DNA from: Enchytraeus crypticus
Taxonomy: Eukaryota; Annelida; Clitellata; Enchytraeida; Enchytraeidae
Length of the DNA stretch: 64,000 nucleotides
Direction of reading: 5' to 3'
Assembly (NCBI GenBank): GCA_905160935.1
Contig: CAJHZI010000484.1
Coordinates: 922,501-986,500 of the forward strand
Below the pieces are notes generated by a model. It saw nothing but the letters and a program-made list of their open reading frames with translations, was not told where the DNA came from and did not search any database. Position 1 is the first letter of the stretch; the number at the start of each line of letters is the position of its first letter. Position numbers and translations under genes: made by a program. Shown here piece by piece: positions 11,451 to 23,400 of this stretch.

Positions 11451-11690
11451 TCTCAATAGCGCAATGGTTAGAGATGTAGATAACGTCATGAAGTTTTAAA
11501 TGACAGACACTCGGGTGAATTGAACCCTCGAGGGTTCGAATCCCAGCCGCGCTAATCTGAGAGTAAAATCTCGGACATTCACTGGACTGGTTATACGGAA
11601 ATTGTACAAATTTGCCTAACGAATTTAATATATGGCATTAAAAGTGCCAGATATCAACGTAAGTGATCATTTCACTATAATGTGTGTTAG
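11451..11690 (+). mobile_element. SINE family E
   Basis: The tRNA-like head has A-box TAGCGCAATGGTTAGAG and a perfect B-box GGTTCGAATCC, followed by the family body. An insertion between the boxes makes it longer than a tRNA gene. Confidence 0.85.
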
Positions 11691-11830
11691 TATTAGAATA
11701 CCAACATTTTGGCTAGCACCATTTATAGAATCTTCACTCTGCTCATCGATTTGGTTCCATACTGCTAGATGTTGTTATTGACAACAATGGCATTCTAATC
11801 ATATTGTTGTTGTTGTTGCACATTAGATTG

Positions 11831-12062
11831 TCTAAATAGCGTAGGGGTAACGTCATGAAGTTTTAAATGACAAATCCTGAGGTGAATTGAACCCTCGTGG
11901 GTTCGAATCTCGGCGGCGCTGATCTGAGAGTAAAATCTCGGACATTCACTGGACTGGTTATACGGAAAATGGTCTAAATTGCCTAACGGATTAAACATGT
12001 AGTTTTAAAAGTGATAGATATCAACGTAGTTGATTATTCACTATAATGCGTGTTTACTTTTA
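11831..12062 (+). mobile_element. SINE family E, second direct copy
   Basis: It lies 380 bp after the previous copy in the same orientation: A-box-like AATAGCGTAGGGGTAACG, B-box GGTTCGAATCTCGG, body to TATAATGCGTGTTTACTTTT. Confidence 0.85.
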
Positions 12063-12687
12063 CATTGAGCTATTTGATGATTTTTTATTAAAAAGCCTCA
12101 GGGATAAAATTCCTGGTAATGGTAGGTCTGCAGTATTATGCATAATGAACGATAATGAAGGAATATTGATATTTTGTTTGCAAAATTTATTTTAAAAAAT
12201 ACTTGTATATATGATCTTAGCATACTTGCTCTCTACTTTACAGTAGTCGTCCTTTGTTTTGGAATGCTTGAATCTTTAAGTTATGTTTTGCTCTTTGGTT
12301 AAATATGTAATTCTGCTTTTAAAGTTTTGTGAGCAAGATTTTTATGGCCAAATTATTATTTTGGATTTAGGGAATAGTTCAACATAAAGATGACAAAGCC
12401 ATTTTTAAAGGGCAGTAATTATTCGTGCTAACTTCATACGTTGGCACTGCAATTTATACTTTGCACTAACACATTTGATTAAATCCGCTATTATTAGAAA
12501 TTAGCTTTAAAAATTTTACTTAGCTTAGAAGAGGGGCATTGCACTTAACTATTTGTTGAAGGAGAGTTTTGGACTTGACCATTTCTTATACCTATTTATC
12601 TATTTCTATAAAGTAAATTTATATGTGGACTATTTGCACAGGTGTAGAAGTTTAATTGGTAAGTAGTGTTTTACAAATACTCATAAA

Positions 12688-15130
12688 ATGATGTACATGA
12701 TTGAAGAAAATAGTTTAAATGATGATTTGGAATCGATTGCATCCGAAGACGAAGGAACAAGCTTTTCCTCAACTACTTACACAACACTTACCACCCTGCA
12801 GCCCCTTTCTTCCGTGATACCTGAAAAATTGGATAAACCTAATCCCCCATATGGTTATCCTTCGGAGGCAAATGCTGTGTATTGTGAACTTAATCGAAAA
12901 ACAGAGCTAAACAGAGTCGATAGTTCTTATAGTTCCGATTACGACTCCCTAGTCGGGTGTTACGAAGGTCTTGAACCCCTTCATCCTTCCGTTTATATCG
13001 ACAATGAAGGAAACACCATCCAATGTGAAACGGCGTCTTCATTATCATCTTCCTACTTCATTCCATCGGCCTACCTGTCGCCAGAATTGGCTGCTTTCTC
13101 AAACTGGTCTGGATTATCGTTTCGATCGTCGGGCGATTTGATCGGATATAGAAATAGCCGTTGCAGCTTTGACAGCGTAATCTCGTCACGCGCCTCCTCT
13201 CCCGACACTACGCAGTATCATCCGCCGCCTGGTGGAAATCCTCATTGCGCTTCCCACTGTGCCAATCCGCATCTTGCTCTTGCTCTTACTACTGTTCTTA
13301 CGTTAGACGATTTCGAAGCTTTTATGAATAGCGAGATTGTCGAAACACGCGAGTTATCAGAACTAATCAGTTCTGAACTGCGTCGATGCAACGTTCCTCA
13401 GGCTCTCTTTGCTCACAGAGTGCTCGGACGCAGCCAGGGAACGCTGAGCGATCTCTTGCGAAATCCGAAGCCCTGGTCGAAGCTAAAGACGGGACGGGAG
13501 ACTTATGGTAAAATGTGGCAGTGGCTGCTCGAGACTGATACCCAAAGACTTTTACCTTTTCAGAACTGCGGTATGTGATACAGCTTTGTTCGTATGTGAT
13601 AGATTTAGTTAAAGTGTGGCTCAAATGAAACTCTCTTGTTTATAGTTGCGCCACAAAAATGTAATATTATTTGTAGTTTATTATTTTTATGTTATGAAAT
13701 ATTAGTGGCATTCATCCTGTTATTTGTTTAAAGTAAAGGAGACATTATGATTTAAAACTTGATAAATTGTGTATTTAGACTTCATTTTATTAGTTTCGTC
13801 TTAGAAATAATTCCAAGTTTTGTTCCAAGTTATGTAAAGACAATTGGCTTAATTAGTAGAATTTATCATATTTTCAGGTTACAAGTTTGACTTCAAGCCT
13901 TCTGATTATCCAAGTTCAAATACTGTGGGCTCTCAAGTTGATGGTAAATACTTTCACCTTAAATTTCAAGACCTATTTAAAGCAAAATTAGAAAGGTAAA
14001 TCAAATTTTAAAATTATTTCATCAGCAATGATGGTGTCAGTAAACTGGCATAAAACCAGAGAGTTGTGAAGATATTTTTGTTTTATCCATGATAGTCAGA
14101 TAATGAAAATTGTATTTTGGCCTCCCATATTTTCTGAACTTACATAAGAAAACTTCAGTTGTCACTATTTTTATATTTTTACTAGAGTTATCACAAAATC
14201 ATTTAGCAATTTTCAGTTGTAATTGTCTGTATATGTACATAATTAATGGCAATTAAGTAATTACATAATTGCATATTAATTACATAAATTAATATAAACT
14301 AATTGACTTTAAAGCTAATAGTGTTTTTATATTTTTATCTGTCGCTAACGCAACTATGAAATATTTAAGCTAGTCTGCATTACGTAGGCTTTTAGAGTAG
14401 AAAACTTGGAGTTTACTCAGGTTTTGTCCTGACTTTGCTGGAGTATTGAGGAATACATATAGTCAGTAATGTAGCCCTGTACATGTTTTTATTTAGTAGC
14501 CTATAAATACTTTAAATCTAGAAGTGTGACAAGTACTGCTGACATATATTTCTTATTTTGTTTATCATACTACAGACAATATATTAAGCCGATTTTCTTT
14601 TTCAGATTAAAATTTGCTGTAATTTTGTAACATATGAGTCCACCTGCTGTGCTTATGTCTAAAGCTTACTAATACTTGTCTAATACTTAACTGTATTTGT
14701 TTAAGAAATTTAACCTGTGCTTTCTGTTCATTTGAGTAAAATTAACTAAATTAATTTTTCAGATTTGGACCCGTCGTCTGCGCGCACATCTAAGACGAAG
14801 GCAGGTCAGTCGCCGGTGAGCATGGAAAAGAAGCCTCGCATTCTCTTCACTGAGGCTCAACGGCAAACCCTCAAGGCGATGTTCGAGAAGGAGCAGCGAC
14901 CAACGAAGGAAGCTGTGATAGAGCTATCTGATGCCCTCTGTCTTCCATTTACAACCGTCTCAAACTTCTTCATGAACGCACGGCGTCGCAGTAGAAACAA
15001 GCTGCTCGCTGCCGTAGCCAAGTCTGAAGCCGTCGAGAGTTCAGAGGCTGAAAGATCTCAACTTAATGCTAAGGAGCCGGCTGAATTTAATTCCGAGATT
15101 GTGTCTCAGGTGGATGAAGATGATGTTTAG
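12688..15130 (+). CDS. ONECUT-family transcription factor (CUT domain + homeodomain)
   Basis: Predicted nuclear DNA-binding protein of the HNF6/ONECUT class. Exons 12688-13570, 13878-13943 and 14763-15130 join in phase to 438 codons. Residues 31-40 (YTTLTTLQPL) match the conserved N-terminal motif of bilaterian ONECUT proteins. A single CUT domain covers about 215-295 (VPQALFAHRVLGRSQGTLSD, LLRNPKPWSKLKTGRET, MWQWL). The homeodomain, about 337-396, has the class signature TVSNFFMNARRRS, with Phe at position 48 instead of Trp and Met at 50. A short second exon encodes the linker, and the tail is acidic (ending QVDEDDV). The first ATG of the exon is taken as the start; ATGs at codons 1, 2 and 4 are alternatives. 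No STP-type or poly-His stretches are seen. Introns are short and free of TTGA arrays, unlike the neighbours. Confidence 0.93.
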
Positions 15131-16322
15131 TTCGAATATTGCTGCCATTTTAACGATGCAGTGTGGTTTTTTATAGTTTGGATGTTGCTGGTTTAATGAT
15201 TTAGTGTGTTTTAACCTAGAAAACTATGAGATATTCGAGAAAAAAGTAAGTTTTACTTTTAGTTTAACACTAGTTTCTCGATCCTAAGATAACATTGGTG
15301 ATAAGTGAGCCCTCTACAATTGGACTAATGATGTCCAGTGACGAGTGATTTTGTGGATGTAGATAAAAATACTCTGTGAAGCATTAGAAAGTGTTGAGTA
15401 AAAAGGAGTAGAAATATATACCATTTAATATAGCTATATATATATATAGGCTTTGTGGTACAGTGCAGTAAAGTTAGCAGTTAGTTACAGTTCCCATTGA
15501 AGCATATGCTAAAATTCTCGTTTCTTATCTCTCATTTGACTAGTACTCTATGAGATCATTGAGTGAGCAGTATCAGTTATCAAATTTGACTAAATTGCCA
15601 GTATTTTACTGCCCGATGTTATGATATAAACTGTATTGATATTTTGCCTGCTTTGTTCTTTCGAATATAGATAAAGTTATTTGCAGAAATTTAAGTAGGT
15701 TGCCTAGCCAAGTGAAGGGATAAAATGTGTTGAGGCTAGAGACTTATGAATTGTGAAGTTTTATATTGTAGAGATTTTATGCTGATATTACATCATACGT
15801 ACTTAGATTTCCGTGTTAAAACGATCAACTTTAAATATTGATAGGAAAATATTCTGTTGATAGTAACAATGCATTCAGTATTCTTTATTCCATCTCTGCT
15901 CTGTTTAGCTGAATTTTTATGTGTTTCAGATTTGCGTAGACTATGTTAGTTATGTGTTTTATGTGTGTAAGAAGTACCTACTGTAGTGTAGCGTGTTTTA
16001 CATTTATGTTGTGTGTGAAATTCCTACTCTAACGTTAGCTAATTAATTTGTATTATTAGTGATGGCGCAATGTTGTAAATGGCTTTAATGCATGATTGCT
16101 TTTGGTACTAGTTTTATAATATTTGAGTTAACTGCATTCTATCAATCATTCCTGTAGAAATGCACTTTATTTGAGTAAGCATAGCGGTGATATTTAAACC
16201 ACTTACACTATTTATATACCATTGTTTGTATTTAAGCCACTTATGCTATTTATGCCGTTTATATTTAAGCCACTTACACTATTTATACAAATGTTGTTTA
16301 TATCCTGGCTTAAGCCAATAAA
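15131..16322 (+). other. ONECUT gene 3'UTR with poly(A) signal
   Basis: An AT-rich, ORF-free sequence follows the stop codon and ends at AATAAA (16317-16322), in CAATAAAGAATC. A triplicated AAGCCACTTA-CTATTTAT motif precedes the signal at 16195-16290. The 3' end is inferred from the signal only. Confidence 0.6.
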
Positions 16323-16825
16323 GAATCATAATTCTATGGATAAACTTTTGCTTACAAGTTTACGCTGTAAATTATAAAAAATTTACTATAAATTGTAAAA
16401 GTTATACAAGTTTATGTGTGAATATGTTCAAGTAAAGTTTGGAAGTAATGATACAAGCTCAGAGCTGCCGCACGTTCTAGTTGTATGCTGTAGTATTCAC
16501 TAATGTAATAACTATACTGTGTAGATTATGATTCAACTGCTGTGTAAACTAATGCTGCAATTCTAGTCTGCCTTTTGAACTGTGCACAGGGTAGTGTATG
16601 TCGTTTGCTGTAGGATTTCTCCAGCCTTCAATCTGAACATTCTAGTCAGCGCTGCACTGAGAAAAATAGTTTTGTTGTTGTTGTTTACTCAAAAGGCAGC
16701 CTGGTTTTATACTTCCTTCAGTGTCACTTACAGAGAAACGATTGCCACCAGGTGCCTAGCAACCTTTCCACTTTAATAGGTTGATGTGAACACATCTGTT
16801 CTTCCAGGCTGATGATTTGATGAAG

Positions 16826-17205
16826 ATATCTGTACCACCAGTTAGATTATTTGAATGCATCTATTCCACTAGTTATATGATTTGAATGCATCTATTCCAC
16901 CAGTTAGATAATTTGAATGCATCTATTCCACCAGTTAGATGATTTGAATGCATCTATTCCACCAGTTAGATGATTTGAATGCATCTATTCCACCAGATAG
17001 ATGATTTTAATGCAACTATTCCACCAGTTAGATGATTTTAATGCATCTATTCTGTCAATTAGATGATTTTAATGCATCTATTCTACCAATTAAATGATTT
17101 GAATGCATCTATTCCACCAAATAGATGATTTTAATGCATCTATTCCACCAATTAGATGATTTTAAAGCATCTATTCCACCAGTTTGATGATTTTAATGAA
17201 TCGTT
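16826..17205. repeat. 31-bp minisatellite, about 12 copies
   Basis: The unit is near ATCTATTCCACCAGTTAGAT followed by GATTTGAATGC, with increasing divergence to the right (TTTTAATGC variants). It lies downstream of the ONECUT poly(A) signal. Confidence 0.9.
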
Positions 17206-17934
17206 TCCACTAGTCCATCAAGGGAATGCTCTGTGGAATATTGCATATTGACGAGAATGTTTTTGTATTGTGATGTATTTCTCTGAGAACGCAACATCTG
17301 GTATGTATATTTTCATTTGTTTCACAAATATCTGACAACCACTGATAGTTACGTCACCTAAACTAGCATAGCAAAGCAAAAGCCAATATTTTGATAATAG
17401 AATTTATTTCTGGTTTCATATTTGAAGCACTGGGTAGGACGCGGCACCCTTTTTCAAGTGGTAACGACAATTCAACTAAGACTAGTCCAGTATTCCAGTG
17501 TGTCATTGTTTCTGCAATTTAGCGACTATTCGTGAATTCTGATAACAGTATTGGACCTATAATGATGCTTATGGCTAATAATTTGTAAGACATGCTGTCG
17601 AAAGACTTTCCTATTTTTTGATTTCTTTTATAAGCCTTGTCCGATTTATGCCATTGGCTGTTGAAAGACTTTCTGCTTTTTGTTTTCTTCTTAGCAGTAG
17701 ATCCTATTGACTTGGCTTATAATCTGTAGTAAATCTAAAGCACATACATTTCATCACCTATCCACCATACGCAAATTGAATGTGTTTTAACTGGTGATCT
17801 AATCAGCTTATTGAATAACACTACCATATATGTCGTCGTCTGTTTACATTAATTTACTCATTTCCGAGTTAATCGTTTTGCAGTAAAGTAACTGTGAAAT
17901 TTAATCGCGTTGCATATTCAGGTTATTGATTACT

Positions 17935-18185
17935 AAACAAATTAACGTTATTCAATCAGGTTACTGATCTCTTAGCAAATTAACGCTAATCAGGTTATTG
18001 ATCTCTTAGCAAATTAATATTAATCAGGTTATTGATCTCTTAGCAAATAAACATTAATCAGGTTGTTGATCTCTTAGCAATTTAACATTAATCAGGTTGT
18101 TGATCTCTTCGCAAATTAACGTCAATCAGGTTGTTGATCTCTTCGCAAATTAACGTCAATCAGGTTGTTGATCTCTTCGCAAATT
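17935..18185. repeat. 33-bp minisatellite, about 8 copies
   Basis: The unit is near AATCAGGTTATTGATCTCTT then AGCAAATTAACATT. The last copies share the variants GTTGTTGATCTCTTCGC. Confidence 0.9.
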
Positions 18186-18721
18186 ATTGTTCAGAGTCTA
18201 GTCTTGTTTGAAATAAGTTAATTTCTATTTATTTGCTAGCGTTTTCGTTTTACACTGTAAGCTTGCCTGTAGGAATATACTACTTTACTCTTGTGGTTTT
18301 GAGACAAAGCTAACTAGATCTCAAAATCCTGTATTTAAATATTCACAATTAAATCAACTTAGTTAGATCGAGTACATGTGTTTCTTTTATCTGCTCTATT
18401 TCTTTCATGTTGCTAGTTGTATGAATCTAATGTGTAGCGTGATAAACTGATCATTCCGTTCCCTTCTTGTTGACTCAATTTTTCATGGACTTTATGCTTA
18501 GAGATTGCTTCATTCAGTATCAAATGGCAAAACTACTTTAAATTGAGGAAGTAACTAAATAAATGAACGACAGTGCTCAGTGTGCTGTATGCACATGTGC
18601 AGCAGTACAGGTGTGTATTGCTTGTCGTAGAGACTAGTGTAGAATGAAAATTTGATTTAGCAGATATTAAATTCAATATGCTATAGTATAAAAATTAACA
18701 GACTTAAATTTAGTCAAAATT

Positions 18722-19010
18722 TTCCCCGTGTTGTGTCCGGGTTGTTTGAAGAAATGACCTACCGGTGACTGCACGTGTCGTAGAAGGCGACTAAAGCACT
18801 AAGATCCATATCAACGTCAGAAAGGGCATTCGGTTGGTGAGCGCCTAGGCTCCAGAAAGTGCTACAAAGATTTAAACAAATGGAAAAGTCTCAAATAGGG
18901 GATTGGCTGGTGGTGTGGTGTAGGACAGAGAGGATTTGAGACAGTCTATTCGTATCCCGACCCTAGATAAACTGGGATTCAAGGGAAGATGATGATGATG
19001 ATGAAATTTA
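18722..19010 (+). mobile_element. Family D non-LTR element, (GAT)n tail
   Basis: The longest copy in the window: CCCCGTGTTGTGTCCGGGTT, GTCGTAGAAGGCGACTAAA, CAACGTCAGAAAGGGCATTC, GAGCGCCTAGGCTCCAGAAA, ATCCCGACCC, AAACTGGGATTCAAGGGAAG, then (GATGAT)n. Other copies: 6355, 25195, 29040, 34690, 39780, 61436, 62362 (+); 44152-44480 and 60948-61085 (-). With no ORF visible it may be a SINE or the 3' end of a LINE. Confidence 0.8.
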
Positions 19011-19365
19011 GTCAAAATGATATGTCTAGAAGAGAGAGAGGACCATAATCATTTATTTGTAACTGAATCAAAATATGCACAAAGCGCATACAACGAGACA
19101 GGATAAAAATAAAACGGCCGTCAGAAAGAGCACAATAGAGCTCTATCTAGCTGACTACCGGAAACGCGAAAACATAGCAACATAGGAGAGTCGAAGTAGC
19201 AATTGTGTGTACCTTGCCGGAAGGCAATCGACAAGTTTTGTTTCATTTTCAAATCACTATTATTTTAAATTAACAGGCTACTTCGTTGAAGCCTGTTAAT
19301 TAGAGGAATAGTAGTTAATAGCAGTTAATTGGATAGTACAAAAATTAAGTATTCCTTCTCGCAGT

Positions 19366-19520
19366 AAGCTCTCTAAGCGCTCCTTCCAATTATATACTGC
19401 TCCTCAGATCTGGAATTCTCTTCCACTTTGCGCACCCCCTCATCTTCTCTCTTTTTAATCTTCTTTTTATAACATTCTTCATGCATTTAGACTAGTGCTT
19501 TTATGAAGTTGTTTTACTGC
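19366..19520 (+). mobile_element. LINE reverse-transcriptase C-terminus, CR1-like
   Basis: The translation SFQLYTAPQIWNSLPLCAPP matches the end of many CR1/L2-type LINE ORF2 proteins (..APRLWNSLPL..). A second copy on the minus strand at about 48525-48640 reads HAAPQIWNSLPFTLRTPAST. Only the C-terminal end survives in either place. Confidence 0.7.
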
Positions 19521-20416
19521 ATGCAGCCAATCAATGATTAGTAGGCTGCAAGCATCTGCAATCTGTGAGTGTCTAATTAAAATCTAAGCCAATCAGGTAT
19601 CAAAATGTAAATATTAACTTTTTCATATTCTTGAAACTCCTAGCTCCTTATATCCTTATTTAAAGAATGTTATAAGAAAATAGCTAACATATAGTAAGTA
19701 TATTGGAAGGGCAAAAATTTCGATTAAAAATAAATGTTAAATTATACGTGATGCAAATTGTAGTAAGTAACTTTAACAAAAACTGAAAACTATAATCTAT
19801 ATTGGTTTTTAAGTTATTGCGATCTCAGCGATTTGTTTTGATAGTGAACTGTCATGGCGGTCGTGGGTGTTGATATTTAGGTTACTAACCACTCAGTTTT
19901 TGTTGTTATTGTTAAATCCTATTTTTAAATTAGATTTTTTAATCTAATAAAAAGGAATTATTAAATTATATAGATTATTTTCTTGTATTTAATTTTGTAA
20001 TTGAATTCTACTATTTCCGAACTGGTACGGATTCCATTTCTAAAAATCCAAGTCACCTATATGATATCTTAACTGATTAAAACTCGAAATCATGCATGGA
20101 TCCTTACTTCGATAATAATTATTATAACTTGTTGAGATAAATTGTAATTAGAGTTAGTAAAGTTTATTAGCATGGTATAAAATTACGAATTAATAGAATA
20201 TTTGACAGAACTGACAGCAACATTATAAAAATCCTTAATATCTCAGTTTAGCTTGGCATTCATAGTGCTTCATATCATCCTTGTTGGTAGTCAATCTATA
20301 ATCGATAAAACATTATGTGTTTCATCATCAGGTACTGATTTTAAAAATCAAATGTTTTATTCCAACAGGATCACATTAAACACAGTAAAATTTATACTAG
20401 CCTTAAAAGCACCAAG

Positions 20417-23400
20417 ATGGCGATGGAAGATTGTCGAGACAGGTTGAGCCTAACGGACGACGAGGAAGACAATGACGAATTCGACGATGAACTTCTACCG
20501 GCAATGTGCGGTACGTTGAGTAAATGGACAAACTACATTCACGGCTGGCAGGACAGGTATATAGTGGTGAAGAGCGGCACGATTAGCTACTACAAGTCCG
20601 AGCAAGAAGCTGCGATTGGTTGTCGAGGAGCTGTCAGTCTGCTGAAGGTATCCTTGATTACTCGCAGTCTGTCTAATGTTCCTATAGTTTTAGAAGACTT
20701 CTTTATTTTCCAATATTTTCTCAACTTTTGTAGCTCAAATTTTTGTTTGCATTGCATTTAACGCACTATTTTCTATACTTCTATTTTATGGTCATCTGAA
20801 GCATATATGTTTTGAGCTAGGTCTGTGGCTTGATTGGTAAGGGTTGTGACTGCTAATTAGTAGGTTCGAGGTGTAAAAACAGTGATCTCTATCCTCTCTA
20901 TAAAGTAAACTGATGATGTTAAACTCTTCTTGCAGCTTCCTTAGGTTCTTTATCAATACTATTATCCGATACAATAATTTCTTCTATATAATTTTCTTCT
21001 TTATTAATAATACTTATAAATTCTTAAATTATTCTCTGATACAATAATTAACAAAATCCTAGAAATACTTCTTAATAATAAAAATACTCCTTTCTCTTCT
21101 AGATACGCTTGCTCTAGTCTTTTAATTAATGTAATTTTCTCGCCGATGTAATTTTCTTGCAGGCTAATTTGTAATTAATGTAATTTATTTATTAATTTGT
21201 AATTTATGTTATTTATTAATTAATTTGTAATTTATGTAATTAATTAATTTGTAATTTATGTAATTAATTAATTTGTAATTTATGTAATTTACTAATTAAT
21301 TTGTAATTTATGTAATTTATTAATTAATATGTAATCTATATAATTTTCTCGCAGATGTAATTTTCTTGCTGGCTAATTTATATAATTAATTAATTAATTA
21401 ATGTGTAATTTATGTAATTTTTTCGCATGTGTAATTCTCTCGCAGGCAGTGATATCGGCGCACGAGTTTGACGACTGCCGGTTTGACGTGGGACTGAGGG
21501 ACTGCATGTGGTACCTGCGCGCTGGCTCCAGCGAGGAGCGGCACCAGTGGATCAACGTGCTTGAGATGCACAAGAGAGCTGAGCACGGAGACGAGAACTC
21601 TCTGAGGCGACACGGGTCTAAACTCTCGCTCGCCTCCAACGCCAGCCTCTCCACCACCTCGCAGTCCTCGTTCAAGAGAGGACGGGGCCTGAAGGAAAAG
21701 CTTGCAGAGATGGAGACGTTTAAGGAAATCTTGTGCCATCAGGTTCGTGCTAAATTTTGACTGGTTAATAATAAAATTATTAACCAACTAAAATCAATCA
21801 ATTTAGAAATTGATTGATCAATTAAAATCAATCAATTTAGAAATTGATTGATTCTAACCAATTTAAGTTTGTTAATAATAGAGAATCAATCAATCAATAA
21901 AAATTTAATGTTCGGTTCCTCGCTTTAAGGCGAGGAACCGGACGTTAAATTCTGAATTCAAATTCTGAATTTAAATTCTGGGACGTCTCGAGTATTCAGA
22001 AATGAGGCAAGTATTTAGTAGTTTGGGCTTTGATATAATTGCAGATTCTATATGGACAATATACTGTACACACATACGCACACTCACGCGCGCATGGATG
22101 CATATATTCAAATGAATTATTGAAGAGTGTCATTACATAATAAATAATACTATAATAATATTTGACACTTAATTAACCATTTTAATACTTTTTAAGTGAC
22201 AGGCAGACATTTTATTGAGTGACTGACTGATTGATTGATTGATTGATTGGTTGATTGGTTTGTTTGGTTGATTGACTGGTCGATCGATTGATTGATTGAT
22301 TGATTGATTGATGACAGGTGGACAGTTTACAGAATTATTTTGACGCCTGTGCCTCGGCCATCACTCAGCGAAGTGTTCACGACCTGGAGTCTGACGACAT
22401 TAACGATGTATCGACTGATTCTATTGGTCACGCTGCGCCGCTACGTAATGGCCTCATAGCCAATCACGTGGGAGGTAAGGCTCTTCCTTCCTTTTTTATT
22501 ATTTCTAAAGTGTTCCAGTTACGTTGATTAGTTATATAAACTAATTAACTAATTAATTATTCAATAATATTAGGAGATTAGTTATCTCATGTTTGCTGTG
22601 GAAGGAGACAAAGCTGTATGATTATGTATGATTATTGAGACAACGCTGTATCAATTGTTAATACATTTGTTGCTATATCCAGGAGACAACGCTGTATCAA
22701 TTGTTAATACATTTGTTGCTATATCCAGGAGACAACGCTGTATCAATTGTTAATACATTTGTTGCTATATCCAGGAGACAACGCTGTATCAATTGTTAAT
22801 ACATTTGTTGCTATATCCAGGAGACAACGCTGTATCAATTGTTAATACATTTGTTGCTATATCCAGGAGACAACGCTGTATCAATTGTTATTTGTTGCTA
22901 TATCCAGGAGACAACGGTTGTATCAGTTGTTATTTGTTGCCATGTCCAGGAGACAACGGTTGTCAGCGGGACAGCGTAGAGGATGTGATGAACGTGCTGC
23001 AGCAGCACGGTGCTCACGCTATTGACTTCAAGGGGGAGGCGTTCACGTTCAAGGCCACGACGGCCGGGATACTAGCAACGCTGTCACACTGCATTGAGCT
23101 GATGGCTCAACGGGAAGAGGCGTGGAAGAAAAGAGTGGAGCGGGAAGCGGAAAAGAGGAAGAAAGTCATGGATGCATACAAGTACGCAAGTCCATCGAAT
23201 TTGTTCATCATTCTTTCAGAATTTGTCTCTCATTTATTTAGTATTCTTTGTATATTGTTATTGTTTAGATTTATAATTTTATGTATTTAGTTCATGTGTA
23301 GTATCCTCAACTTGAGAGCAGACTAATGCTTAACTGCTCTTGTGTAAAAGGTGACTAAGCAAGAAATGAGTAAAGCAGCAGGAAACCATATTGGGAGTCA

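Larger units (their letters stand above)
10498..12687. other. Gap between LMF2 and the ONECUT gene
   Basis: No coding exon is seen. It should hold the LMF2 3'UTR (an AATAAA at 11121-11126 is a weak poly(A) candidate) and the promoter and 5'UTR of the ONECUT gene. Two family-E SINEs lie at 11451-11690 and 11831-12062. Confidence 0.6.
16323..20416. other. Gap between ONECUT and CERT genes
   Basis: No exon is recognised. It contains two minisatellites (16826-17205, 17935-18185), a family-D element (18722-19010), a LINE C-terminus (19366-19520), and the CERT promoter and 5'UTR towards the right. Confidence 0.6.

Noticed and set aside
11451-11560. Possible tRNA gene
   Set aside because: A and B boxes are good, but the spacing is too long, no cloverleaf closes, and the same body recurs elsewhere. 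It is SINE family E.
16582-16776. Small ORF after the ONECUT poly(A) signal
   Set aside because: No homology, no splice partners and composition like the surrounding non-coding DNA.
20253-20416. Additional upstream coding exon of CERT
   Set aside because: An open frame exists but does not continue in frame into the CERT start, and the acidic N-terminus from 20417 already matches the family layout.
22637-22949. CRISPR-like array
   Set aside because: Units are contiguous 46-bp tandem repeats without unique spacers, in an animal intron.
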